Part shown: positions 25,731 through 33,508 of the stretch, one piece after another
How the letters are laid out: each line of letters starts with the position of its first letter
How positions within the stretch are numbered: position 1 is the first letter of the stretch
Origin: Acidobacteriaceae bacterium
Lineage (GTDB): Bacteria > Acidobacteriota > Terriglobia > Terriglobales > Acidobacteriaceae
Length of the DNA: 64,000 bases
Direction of reading: 5' to 3'
Assembly (NCBI GenBank): GCA_003170825.1
Contig: PMYL01000041.1
Span: 144,509 to 208,508, forward strand
Made by a program: the position numbers and the translations under genes
Notes under the pieces: model-generated
Told to the model about the DNA's origin: nothing
Databases searched by the model: none
The model's input: only the letters and a program-made list of their open reading frames with translations

Positions 25731-26867
25731 ATGCCGACAAAGCTCTCCCAACCTTCTGAAGCACTAAGCATTTCAGATATCCTGAATGCTCTGGAGATCA
25801 ATTGCGGCGCCGTCCCTGAAGAGCCGGATATTTATGTTGTGATTCCCGGAAACAACGGCCCCCGTTGGCTGGTTCCGGCAGTGTCCCGCGGGGCCGCCTC
25901 CGTATTGAACGCATGGCGGCCCTACAGTGTGTCAGGTCAAGTGAAATGGCTGGCCATTCGCATTGCTGCCCGTGCCGGGATATTGCAGCTTTTCCGCTCT
26001 GTCTCGAGCGTAGCGATCTCGCGAACAGGATTGCTGCGCTGGTTCGAAAGGTGCGGCATTCCATCCCGAAGAGGAGAGATTGTCGTCCTGGTCGGGAGTC
26101 CGTATCTCAACAGGAAATTGATCGTATTCCTGCTCGATGACGCGCATCGCATTGCCGCGGTACTCAAAGTCGGACTTACAGCCGCGGGCGGAGCGAGTGT
26201 TCTGCATGAAGCTGAAGTGCTCAGTAAGCTCGAGGGGCACAGTTGGGCGCCGAAGGTTCTATCGGTTCACCCCGATCTACGGGCAGCAGCACAAGAATAT
26301 GTGCATGGTTTCATGCCAGATCGTGGATTTCGGCCAGACTACATGAACCTGCTGTGCCAACTGCCCCGAAGCGGTAGTTCCAGGAACCTGGCGAATCTTG
26401 CCGCGGCAATGGCGAACACTCTCAGCCCATTCAGGGCTGAATTGGACAAAATCGCTCCCGATATATTGAACCGCTCTCTGTCCTGTCTCGATCTCGATAT
26501 CGCCGTTCCCACGATACTGGTACATGGGGACTTCACGCCATGGAACATTCGAATAACTCCCGAATCCGGTTGTGTTCTCGTCGATTGGGAGTGGGCCGAC
26601 TTTGACGGGTTACCGGGATACGATCTGTTCCGTTTCCAGTTCATCAACGACCGTATTTTCGGCAGCAAGGAGGGAGGCAGTCCGGTCCTTCGAGCAAGGT
26701 CCATTGGCACGGAATACCTGAGACGGATGGATCTCGATGCGGCACTGTTGCCGCGGCTCGCCATCGCGTACCAGCTCGATCAGCTCGGCACCGATTTCAA
26801 TTATCGGAGTCCCGAGGACACGGTATATATATTGCGTCAACTGGCGACCATCGTCGATTCGCCCTGA
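25731..26867 (+). CDS. APH/choline-kinase-like phosphotransferase
   Basis: The 378-residue protein has an N-terminal region without motifs (about 1-110) followed by a kinase-like fold: HEAEVLSKLEGHSWAPKVLSVH, the catalytic loop ILVHGDFTPWNIRI (about 262-275) with HGD..N, and VLVDWEWADFDGLPGYDLF with the metal-binding Asp. Members phosphorylate small molecules such as aminoglycosides or choline. At the edge of a polysaccharide locus a sugar or lipid-linked substrate is more likely than an antibiotic. ATG 25731; there is a 207-bp spacer upstream in which I see no gene. Confidence 0.75.
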   Translation: MPTKLSQPSEALSISDILNALEINCGAVPEEPDIYVVIPGNNGPRWLVPAVSRGAASVLNAWRPYSVSGQVKWLAIRIAARAGILQLFRSVSSVAISRTGLLRWFERCGIPSRRGEIVVLVGSPYLNRKLIVFLLDDAHRIAAVLKVGLTAAGGASVLHEAEVLSKLEGHSWAPKVLSVHPDLRAAAQEYVHGFMPDRGFRPDYMNLLCQLPRSGSSRNLANLAAAMANTLSPFRAELDKIAPDILNRSLSCLDLDIAVPTILVHGDFTPWNIRITPESGCVLVDWEWADFDGLPGYDLFRFQFINDRIFGSKEGGSPVLRARSIGTEYLRRMDLDAALLPRLAIAYQLDQLGTDFNYRSPEDTVYILRQLATIVDSP

Positions 26868-26923
26868 AACCGTCGGCAGGATCTCCTGTCCGCGCTTAAA
26901 ATGAAGAGATTCGAGGTGGCCGC

Positions 26924-28201
26924 ATGAGTCTTTATTGCGCTACGGGAACTATTGAAACCGATCTGTCTCCGCGGCAGTTGAACGATCTGCTCGCGGAAAG
27001 CCTCGCCAGGCTCGGCGAGCGGAACCGCGTGGTTGCCGTGCCGCCCGACCAGAGCCGTGTACACTCCCGCGCCGGCGAGTTGACGCGTTTTGCGTGGGAG
27101 CACTATGGCGACCGCTTGAAGGCGGTTCTTCCCGCCCTTGGAACGCATACAGCCATGCAGCCCGGCCAGATTGCGCACATGTTTGGCAATGTGCCGCAGA
27201 ATCTCTTTCGCGTTCACAACTGGAGAACCGATGTCGAGACGCTCGGCGAGGTTCCGGCAGAGTTCATCCGCGAACAATCGGAGGGCAAGCTGAACTATGC
27301 GTGGCCGGCGCAGGTCAACCGGCTCCTCTCGCAGGGCGGATTCGATCTTATCCTTTCCATCGGCCAGGTTGTGCCGCATGAAGTGATCGGCATGGCCAAT
27401 TACAACAAGAACATCCTGGTGGGCACGGGAGGCCGCGAGGGGATCAACCGCAGCCATTACCTGGGCGCGGTCTACGGAATGGAGCGAATCATGGGCCGCG
27501 CCACAAATCCCGTTCGCAACGTGCTCAATTACGCATCCGATCATTTTCTGCGGCACCTGCCGATCGTCTATGTGCTTACGGTGGTCGGACGCAGGGAGGG
27601 CGGCGGGCTGGCTGTCCGCGGCCTGTTCATCGGCGATGACATCGAGTGCTTTCAACTGGCCGCCGAACTGAGCCTCAAGGTTAACTTCGAGAAGCTCGAC
27701 GAGCCGATCCGGAAGGCGGTCGTATATCTCGATCCGGAGGAGTTTCACTCGACATGGCTGGGCAACAAGGCCGTCTATCGCACGCGCATGGCGCTGGCCG
27801 ACGGCGCGGAGTTGATCGTACTGGCGCCGGGCGTGAAGGAATTCGGCGAGGACAAGACAATCGACGGATTGATCCGCAGATACGGCTATCGGGGGACTCC
27901 GGCAACGCTGGAAGCCGTCAATGCAAACGCGGATCTGGCCAACGATCTGAGCGCGGCGGCGCACCTGATCCATGGGTCTTCCGAGGGACGGTTCACAATT
28001 ACGTGGTGTCCTGGACATCTCAGCAAGGAAGAGGTGGAAGGCGTCGGGTTTGAGTTCGGTAAGCTTGGGGAAGTGCTTACGCGTTACGATCCCGAGAAGT
28101 TATCGCATGGATATAACACTGTGGATGGTGAAGAAGTGTTCTTCATTGCGAATCCGGGGTTGGGACTGTGGGCGCACCGATCGCGGCTTTCACATTCATA
28201 G
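26924..28201 (+). CDS. LarA-family protein (nickel-pincer racemase/epimerase-like, DUF2088)
   Basis: The 425-residue protein resembles lactate racemase LarA, which uses a nickel-pincer nucleotide attached to a Lys. GTH at residues 73-75 matches the first catalytic His region. The second His is at 152 (VVPHEVIG), the candidate cofactor Lys at 162 and a further His at 178. The 10- and 26-residue spacings equal those between H174, K184 and H200 of Lactobacillus LarA. PPDQSRVHS (40-48) takes the place of the family's substrate/phosphate loop. LarB, LarC and LarE, which build the cofactor, are not in the window. The substrate is unknown; a 2-hydroxyacid or sugar acid is likely from the family. Confidence 0.78.
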   Translation: MSLYCATGTIETDLSPRQLNDLLAESLARLGERNRVVAVPPDQSRVHSRAGELTRFAWEHYGDRLKAVLPALGTHTAMQPGQIAHMFGNVPQNLFRVHNWRTDVETLGEVPAEFIREQSEGKLNYAWPAQVNRLLSQGGFDLILSIGQVVPHEVIGMANYNKNILVGTGGREGINRSHYLGAVYGMERIMGRATNPVRNVLNYASDHFLRHLPIVYVLTVVGRREGGGLAVRGLFIGDDIECFQLAAELSLKVNFEKLDEPIRKAVVYLDPEEFHSTWLGNKAVYRTRMALADGAELIVLAPGVKEFGEDKTIDGLIRRYGYRGTPATLEAVNANADLANDLSAAAHLIHGSSEGRFTITWCPGHLSKEEVEGVGFEFGKLGEVLTRYDPEKLSHGYNTVDGEEVFFIANPGLGLWAHRSRLSHS

Positions 28202-28231
28202 CCTGGGCTGCGAAGGCTAAGCGCCGTCTCG

Positions 28232-30418
28232 TTAGCGCAAAAGTCCCAACTCGCGCAGCAGAAACGCGTAGTCGAAGGCGATCTCTTTGAGGTAGTCGTA
28301 GCGGCCGCTGGAACCGCCGTGGCCGGCCTGCATGTTGGTCACCAGAAGCAGCGGATTGTTATCGGTCTTGAGGGTGCGGAGCTTGGCTACATACTTGGCC
28401 GGCTCCCAGTACATGACCTGGCTGTCGTGGAGCGATGTCTTGACCAGCATTGCCGGGTAACCAGCCGCCTTCAGGTTGTCATAGGGTGAATAACTCAGCA
28501 TGTAGCGGAAATAAGTCTCCTCGTTGGGATTGCCCCACTCCTCGTATTCGGGAACGGTGAGGGGCAGCGAGGCGTCGAGCATGGTGTTCATCACGTCGGC
28601 GAAGGGTACATGGGAGACAACGGCGCGGAAGAGATCGGGGCGCAGGTTGCAGACCGCACCCATCAATAAACCTCCAGCCGAGCCGCCCTCGATGGCCACG
28701 CGCGCAGGATCGCCGTAGCCGGCGGCGGTGAGGTGCTCGACGGCGGCGATGAAGTCGGTGAAGGTGTTGCGCTTGGTAAGCATTTTGCCGGCGTCGTGCC
28801 AGGGCTTGCCCAGGTCGCCGCCGCCTCGGATGTGGGCATAGGCCATGACCACGCCGCGGTCGAGCAGGCTGAGCCGGTTCCCACTGAAAGCCACTGGAAG
28901 CGAGTAGCCGTAGGAGCCGTAGCCGTAGACGTAGAGGGGGTTCTGTGCGGGCCTGGAGGCCCGCACGACAGCCGGTCCGGAGACCGGCGCTACGGACGGA
29001 TTGACCGGCGCTACCCGCTTGTCCTTGCGATAGACCAGAGAAACCGGAACCTTGACGCCGTCGGGGGCGGTGGCATGGACGCGCTCGCTGGCATAGAGGG
29101 CGCGGTCGAAGCCGCCGGGAATCTCAAGCTGCTTGAGGAGGGTGGAGGCGCCTGTGGCCACGTCATATTCGTAGACCGAGCTGGGCGTGACCAGCGACTG
29201 GTAGGCGTAGCGGAAGGCGGTCGCCGAAAAGATGCGGTTGATGTGCGGCTGGGCGCTGTAGGCCGGCTCGGGGAAGGCGATTTCGCCGGCATGCGCGAAC
29301 TCGGGGCCCTCGGCGGAGAAGCGGCCAATACGCAGCCGGGGCAGGCCGTCTTCGCGCTCACAGGCCACAAAGAAGCCGGCGAAGAGGTCCACGTCTTCCA
29401 GCATGACGGTGTCGCGGTGGGGAATCCGCTCGGTCCAATACTCGCGGCCGGGCGTGGCTACCGGCGCCGTGACCAGGCGGAAGTTGCGTCCGCGGTCGTT
29501 GGTGCGGATGAACCAGAGGCCGTTGCGGTGGTCGATGGAGTACTCGTGCTCGTCTTCGCGCGGACTGATGAGGGTGAAGGAGCCTTGGGGTTCGGCGGCC
29601 GGCAGCACCCAGGCTTCGGTGGTGGTGTGGCTGGCCGATTCCAGCACCAGGAACTTGCCGTCGCGGGTGCGGCCTGCGCCCAGGTTGAAGCGCTCGTCGT
29701 CGTCCTGGTAGACCAGCTTGTCCTCGGAGTGGGGCGTGCCGAGGGTGTGGCGCCAAAGCTGGTATTGGCGCTTCTGCTCTTCGTCCTCGATGGTGTAGAA
29801 GAGGGTCAGATTGTCCACCCCATCGACGAAGACCTGTCGATGGGGACCCCGGTTGTCCGCGGCCCACACGACGGAGCCTACGCGCTCGACTTGGCCTGGA
29901 AGGGTTTCGCCGGTGACCAGGTCCTTGATGTGCAGGGTGTACTGGCGGAAGCCGGTGGTGTCGGTCGTGTAAGCCAGCCAACGGCCATCGTCCGTGATGT
30001 CTGTTGCGCCGATGGAGAAGAAGGCGTGGCCCTCGGCCAGTTGGTTGCCGTCAAGAATCACCTGCTCCGGCGTGTTCTCACTTGCATTGGGGGCGCCATG
30101 GGTGCGGCAGTGGATTGCGTATTGCAGCCCCTCTTCGGTGCGGGTGTAGTACCACCAGCCGCCGTCGCGGAAGGGAACCGAAACGTCGGTTTGCTTTACG
30201 TGCGAGAGCATTTCCCGGTAGAGGTCTTCACGGAGGCTGCTGAGCGGGGCCATCACGGCCTCTGCGTAGGCGTTTTCGGCTTCGAGGTACGCGGTGACCT
30301 CGGGGTCCTGCTTGTCGCGCAGCCAGGCGTAGTCGTCGGTGAGGACCGTGCCATGCAGAAGGGTCTCAGTGTGTTTTTTGCGTGCGATGGGCGGCAGGAT
30401 AGGCGGGTTCTGGATCAT
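28232..30418 (-). CDS. S9 family oligopeptidase (oligopeptidase B-like)
   Basis: The 728-residue serine peptidase has an N-terminal beta-propeller and a C-terminal alpha/beta hydrolase domain. The catalytic triad is visible: Ser580 in EGGSAGG, Asp665 in LHDSQVMYW and His700 in AGHGGSSG. The hydrolase domain opens with NPLYVYGYGSYG. No signal peptide is seen, so it is cytoplasmic or periplasm-independent, cleaving short peptides after basic residues if it is a true oligopeptidase B. ATG 30418 is preferred to the TTG seven codons earlier because GGGAAGG lies just ahead and MIQNPPILPP matches the family's N-terminus. A ~22-residue Pro/Val/Ala-rich insert at about 469-491 is encoded by a palindromic repeat. 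Confidence 0.92.
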   Translation of the reverse strand: MIQNPPILPPIARKKHTETLLHGTVLTDDYAWLRDKQDPEVTAYLEAENAYAEAVMAPLSSLREDLYREMLSHVKQTDVSVPFRDGGWWYYTRTEEGLQYAIHCRTHGAPNASENTPEQVILDGNQLAEGHAFFSIGATDITDDGRWLAYTTDTTGFRQYTLHIKDLVTGETLPGQVERVGSVVWAADNRGPHRQVFVDGVDNLTLFYTIEDEEQKRQYQLWRHTLGTPHSEDKLVYQDDDERFNLGAGRTRDGKFLVLESASHTTTEAWVLPAAEPQGSFTLISPREDEHEYSIDHRNGLWFIRTNDRGRNFRLVTAPVATPGREYWTERIPHRDTVMLEDVDLFAGFFVACEREDGLPRLRIGRFSAEGPEFAHAGEIAFPEPAYSAQPHINRIFSATAFRYAYQSLVTPSSVYEYDVATGASTLLKQLEIPGGFDRALYASERVHATAPDGVKVPVSLVYRKDKRVAPVNPSVAPVSGPAVVRASRPAQNPLYVYGYGSYGYSLPVAFSGNRLSLLDRGVVMAYAHIRGGGDLGKPWHDAGKMLTKRNTFTDFIAAVEHLTAAGYGDPARVAIEGGSAGGLLMGAVCNLRPDLFRAVVSHVPFADVMNTMLDASLPLTVPEYEEWGNPNEETYFRYMLSYSPYDNLKAAGYPAMLVKTSLHDSQVMYWEPAKYVAKLRTLKTDNNPLLLVTNMQAGHGGSSGRYDYLKEIAFDYAFLLRELGLLR
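28945..28993. mobile_element. Core of the 129-bp palindromic element, inside a coding gene
   Basis: GTGCGGGCCTGGAGGCCCGC is followed by ACGACAGCCGG-TCCGG-AGACCGGCGCTAC. This matches the central ~50 bp of the elements at 22971-23020 and 32150-32198 with a few changes; the outer arms are absent. It lies within the S9 peptidase gene and keeps the frame, encoding part of the VSGPAVVRASRPAQ segment. A second ACCGGCGCTAC copy follows at 29003-29013. Confidence 0.7.
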
Positions 30419-30442
30419 TTCCTTCCCAGTGTAGTGCAAAGA

Positions 30443-30547
30443 CAGCTTCTAGCTTCTAGCCTTGCCTTCCCGGGGGATGCGGAGTCAAACCCAAACAGCA
30501 GATTCGGTTGCGGACAGCTAAGAGCTAGAAGCTAGAGGCTAGAAGCT
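30443..30547. promoter_or_regulatory. Inverted repeat in the divergent S9 peptidase/TPM promoter region
   Basis: CAGCTTCTAGCTTCTAGC (30443-30460) and GCTAGAAGCTAGAGGCTAGAAGCTG (30523-30547) are inverted relative to each other across about 65 bp, and each arm is itself a TAGAAGC tandem repeat. It sits between two divergently transcribed genes. It could be a regulator binding array or just a repeat; no bona fide -35/-10 pair was identified. Confidence 0.4.
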
Positions 30548-30592
30548 GAACTCTGGAACCTTTGGCCGGCCGTACCCGTACAATAGAAAGCG

Positions 30593-31402
30593 ATGAAGGG
30601 CTTTCGCCGCGCACATTCGACCGTTTTCCGGCTGCTGTTGGCAGCACTCGTGGGGGTCTCCGCCACGGCCACTTTTGCCGAGCGGGTGGAGGACCTGCCC
30701 AAACCCACCGATTACGTCAGCGACTTTGCCCACGTGCTTTCGCCGGAGGCGATTGCGCGGCTGGACCGCGTTTGCGAGCAACTGGACCACTCCCAGGCCA
30801 ATGCGCAGGTGGCCGTGGTCACCATTCACACTCTGGACGGCGCGGACCCGGCGGAGTTTGCCAACGCGCTCGAGGACAAGTGGAAGATGGGCCGCAAAGG
30901 CTCGGATCGCGGCGTGCTGGTTTTTCTGGCCGTCGACGACCACCAGCGCCGGATTGAAGTGGGCTATGGCCTTGAAGGCATCCTGCCCGACGGCAAACTG
31001 GGCGACATCGGGCGGGAGATGGTTCCGCAGCTCCGGGCCAACGACTTCGACGGGGCTGTGACGCTGGCCGTGGGTGAGTTGGCGCAGACGATTGCCGCCG
31101 ATGCCAAGGTGACGCTGGAGGACGAGCCGGCAATGGCCAGCCCGCCGGTGCGCCAGGTGCGGCACAGCGCGGTATTCGGCAAGCTGATTCTACTGATCTT
31201 CCTGCTGATCTTTTTTGGTGGCTCATCCATTTTTCGCATGCTGCTGGGTTTTGGTCTCTTCTCCAGCGTTTTCGGCGGAAGAAGCTGGGGCGGCGGAGGT
31301 TTCGGCGGGGGCGGCTTTGGCGGTGGTGGTGGTGGCGGAGGCGGATTTGGCGGATTTGGCGGCGGGGGCTTTGGCGGCGGCGGCGCGGGCGGAAGCTGGT
31401 AG
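30593..31402 (+). CDS. TPM-domain membrane protein (YgcG-like) with Gly-rich tail
   Basis: The 269-residue protein has a signal peptide (about 1-29) and a TPM domain beginning YVSDFAHVLSPEAIARLD (about 41) with GVLVFLAVDDHQRRIEVGYGLEGILPDG (about 103-130). One membrane helix follows (LILLIFLLIFFGGSS, about 202-216), then a tail made almost entirely of Gly, Phe and Ser ending GAGGSW. TPM proteins face the periplasm and are commonly paired with LemA, as here (56-bp gap). They are linked to envelope or photosystem repair in other organisms; the exact role here is unknown. Confidence 0.85.
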   Translation: MKGFRRAHSTVFRLLLAALVGVSATATFAERVEDLPKPTDYVSDFAHVLSPEAIARLDRVCEQLDHSQANAQVAVVTIHTLDGADPAEFANALEDKWKMGRKGSDRGVLVFLAVDDHQRRIEVGYGLEGILPDGKLGDIGREMVPQLRANDFDGAVTLAVGELAQTIAADAKVTLEDEPAMASPPVRQVRHSAVFGKLILLIFLLIFFGGSSIFRMLLGFGLFSSVFGGRSWGGGGFGGGGFGGGGGGGGGFGGFGGGGFGGGGAGGSW

Positions 31403-31421
31403 TTACACGAGTTTATGAAGG

Positions 31422-31439
31422 GGTCCGCCGCGGCGGACC
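31422..31439. promoter_or_regulatory. Perfect 18-bp palindrome just ahead of the lemA ribosome binding site
   Basis: GGTCCGCCGCGGCGGACC forms a perfect 9-bp stem in the intergenic region between the TPM and lemA genes. It abuts GGAGGAG (31440-31446), which lies 11 nt before the lemA ATG. In RNA it could modulate lemA translation or mark 3'-end processing. It resembles the GGTCGCCGCGGCGACC palindromes at 1241-1256 and 32245-32259, so it may be a dispersed repeat. Confidence 0.5.
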
Positions 31440-31457
31440 GGAGGAGAAAAACACGGT

Positions 31458-32036
31458 ATGAGCAAGGGACTTTGGATTGCATTAGGAGTCGTAGGCGTTC
31501 TGGTTTTGGTTGTCCTGATGGTGTTTGGCAGCTATGTAACGGCCAGGAATCAGATGGTGGCCAAGGACCAGAACGTAAAGAGCATGTGGTCGGAAGTGGA
31601 CGTGCAATTGGAGCGGCGCGCCGACCTGATCCCCAACCTGGTGGAGACCGTGAAGGGCTTTACCAAAGAGGAGAGCACGGTGTTTGGCGATATTGCCAAC
31701 GCGCGGGCCGGGATGCTGAATGCGCAGGGCCCGCAGGCCAAGATTGCAGCCAACGGCCAACTGGACTCGGCGATTGGGCGCCTGCTGCTGCTGACCGAGA
31801 ACTATCCGCAACTGCGCTCCAGCGATCAGTTCATGCGATTGCAGGATGAGCTCTCCGGGACAGAAAACCGCATCGGCGTGGCGCGAAAACGCTATAACGA
31901 CGCGATCCAGGACTACAACACGTTCATACTTCAATTTCCCAACAACATCTGGGCGAGCATGGCCGGTTTTAAGGAGAACAGCGCCTACTTCACGGCCAGC
32001 CCGAGCGCGCGGGCCGTGCCGGCAGTCAAGTTTTGA
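31458..32036 (+). CDS. lemA: LemA family protein
   Basis: The 192-residue protein has one N-terminal membrane helix (LWIALGVVGVLVLVVLMVFGSYV, about 5-27) and a helical LemA domain: VDVQLERRADLIPNLVETVKGF (about 50-71), NYPQLRSSDQFMRLQDELSGTENRI (about 115-139) and RKRYNDAIQDYN (about 142-153). LemA proteins are usually encoded next to TPM-domain proteins, as here. Function is unclear; envelope stress is often suggested. The ribosome binding site is GGAGGAG, preceded by a palindrome. Confidence 0.92.
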   Translation: MSKGLWIALGVVGVLVLVVLMVFGSYVTARNQMVAKDQNVKSMWSEVDVQLERRADLIPNLVETVKGFTKEESTVFGDIANARAGMLNAQGPQAKIAANGQLDSAIGRLLLLTENYPQLRSSDQFMRLQDELSGTENRIGVARKRYNDAIQDYNTFILQFPNNIWASMAGFKENSAYFTASPSARAVPAVKF

Positions 32037-32107
32037 AGGCGTCTTTGCAGTTTCTATAGCGTGGGCATCGTGCTATCCCACCCCTTCGACTACGCTCAGG
32101 GCAGGCT

Positions 32108-32236
32108 CTAGTGCTTTGGCTGTGTAATTTGGTAATTGCTCCTGGACAAGTGCGGGCGCGGACGCCCGCACGACAGCCGGTCTGGAGACCGGCGCTACAT
32201 TCCTTGCATTACACAATCACGCGGCCTCGGTACTAG
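32108..32236. mobile_element. 129-bp CTAG-bounded palindromic element, copy 2
   Basis: This is near-identical to 22929-23057, in the same orientation, with CTAG at both ends. Differences seen are T to G near the left end, T to A and GTGG to GCGG around the GC palindrome, and TCTTGG to TCCTTG near the right end. It lies in the 348-bp spacer after lemA, which also contains a CCCTTCGACTACGCTCAGGG repeat (32081-32100), a GTCGCCGCGGCGAC palindrome (32246-32259) and a terminator. Confidence 0.72.
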
Positions 32237-32314
32237 CCGCAAAAGGTCGCCGCGGCGACACGCGGGGCCCAGAGGGCACCCCGGTGGGGCACCCAAGACC
32301 TTACACTCTTCGTG

Positions 32315-32350
32315 AAAAAAGGCCATCCCGAACGGCGGGATGGCCTTTCC
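32315..32350 (-). terminator. Rho-independent terminator of the STAS gene
   Basis: On the minus strand, AAAGGCCATCCCGC and GCGGGATGGCC-type arms (AAAGGCCATCCCG / CGGGATGGCCTTT) form a 13-bp stem with a short loop, followed by a run of T (the A6 at 32315-32320 on the plus strand). It lies 35 bp beyond the STAS stop. It may also stop plus-strand transcription from lemA. Confidence 0.8.
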
Positions 32351-32384
32351 AATGGTTGGGGGTTCGGGCGCGGCCCGGACTGGT

Positions 32385-32729
32385 CTATTTGAAGGAGGCG
32401 ATGGCGCTGGCCTCGTCGTCGTAGATGTCGAAGACGGTGTAGAGCTTGGTCAACTGAAGCAGGTCGTGTACCTTCTTGGTCAGTTTCAGCAGCTTGAGCG
32501 CGGCGCCCTGGTTCCTGGCCGTGGTGTAGGCGCTCACCAACTCGCCCAACCCCGAGCTATCGATATAGTTCACGTCTCCCAGGTTCAGCAGGATACTCTT
32601 CTGTCCTTTGCCGATCAGGTTGCGAATGGCATCGCGTATCTGCACGCTGCCTTCGCCCAGAGTGATCCGCCCGCTAAGGTCCAGAACGGCGACGCCGTTC
32701 ACTTCACGGGAAGCAATAGTAAGTGCCAC
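32385..32729 (-). CDS. STAS-domain anti-sigma factor antagonist (RsbV/SpoIIAA-like)
   Basis: The 114-residue protein is a single STAS domain. The phosphorylation site is in NYIDSSGLGELVSAY (about residues 53-67), where the Ser-Ser pair provides the target Ser. In this family the unphosphorylated form binds the kinase/anti-sigma factor and frees its partner. It is encoded 124 bp downstream of an RsbW-like kinase on the same strand and close to a divergent SpoIIE phosphatase, giving all three parts of a partner-switching circuit. Ribosome binding site GGAGG is just ahead of the ATG. Confidence 0.9.
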   Translation of the reverse strand: MALTIASREVNGVAVLDLSGRITLGEGSVQIRDAIRNLIGKGQKSILLNLGDVNYIDSSGLGELVSAYTTARNQGAALKLLKLTKKVHDLLQLTKLYTVFDIYDDEASAIASFK

Positions 32730-32853
32730 GAGAATTCCTCCTTATTGGAATTCAGATTATCACACTCTTGCCGTTCAGCGGAGCGGGAAAACCCCGGCGC
32801 TGCGGCGGGAAGAGATTGACCCCAGTTTGCCGCTGAAGCCCTGCGCAAGCGCT

Positions 32854-33333
32854 TTATGCTTTTTTGCCCGCCAGCGCCAGACGCTTGACGAGCGTCAACT
32901 CGGTTCCGGGATGCAGTTGTCGAAAGTGCACCTCATCCATGAAGGAACGGATAAGGAAGATGCCGCGGCCGGTGCCGCGCAGGAGATTTTCCGGCGCCAG
33001 AGGGTCGGGAAGCGTCTCAGGGTTCAGTCCCTTGCCCTGGTCGGCGATGGTAAACACCAGCGCGGCGCCCGTGTTTTCAAAGCTGACGGTGATCCGCTTG
33101 GCGGGGTCGTATTCGTTGCCGTGAAGCACGGCGTTGACAGCCGCTTCACGCACCGCCATGGTCACATGGAAGCGCTCGTCCTCGTCCAGGCCGGCCTCGG
33201 CGGCCAGTTTTTCCGCCGCCGCCTCTACCTTGGCGACGCTCTCCATGGTGGATGTCAGCGAAAAACACAGCCGTCCTGTCCTGGATTCGCTCACCGGGTT
33301 CGTCTCCGTCCTTTCCCGAACGCTCCGGGACAC
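32854..33333 (-). CDS. RsbW/SpoIIAB-like serine kinase (HATPase_c_2)
   Basis: The 159-residue GHKL ATPase has N-box VREAAVNAVLHGN (about residues 63-75), G1 DQGKGLNPE (about 98-106) and G2 GTGRGIFLI (about 120-128). Such proteins phosphorylate the STAS antagonist and sequester a sigma factor or other partner. GTG 33333 is chosen because GGAGGGG lies 5 nt ahead; a frame from 33435 adds 34 low-quality residues, and GTG 33294 is another option. No sigma factor gene is adjacent, so the output partner is unknown. Confidence 0.85.
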   Translation of the reverse strand: MSRSVRERTETNPVSESRTGRLCFSLTSTMESVAKVEAAAEKLAAEAGLDEDERFHVTMAVREAAVNAVLHGNEYDPAKRITVSFENTGAALVFTIADQGKGLNPETLPDPLAPENLLRGTGRGIFLIRSFMDEVHFRQLHPGTELTLVKRLALAGKKA

Positions 33334-33508
33334 ATTCGCCCCTCCGCGCCTCGGCAGCCTGAACGCAGTTTCATGGCTGACAAGGAGTTGTGTCAAGAAA
33401 CAGTAGTTTCCTCCTCCCTTGACACGCGCCTTCAAATTCGTTGATTATCCAGGCTAGTAGACTATTTGGCGGCATCCTACTACCAAATGCCCAAGCAAGG
33501 GGAGGATA

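Noticed and set aside
25731..26867. Aminoglycoside resistance gene
   Set aside because: The APH-type catalytic loop is present, but the N-terminal half is unlike resistance enzymes and the context is polysaccharide synthesis.
28733..30535. 600-codon open frame on the plus strand opposite the S9 peptidase
   Set aside because: It is the antisense shadow of a gene with a complete catalytic triad and has no recognisable domain.
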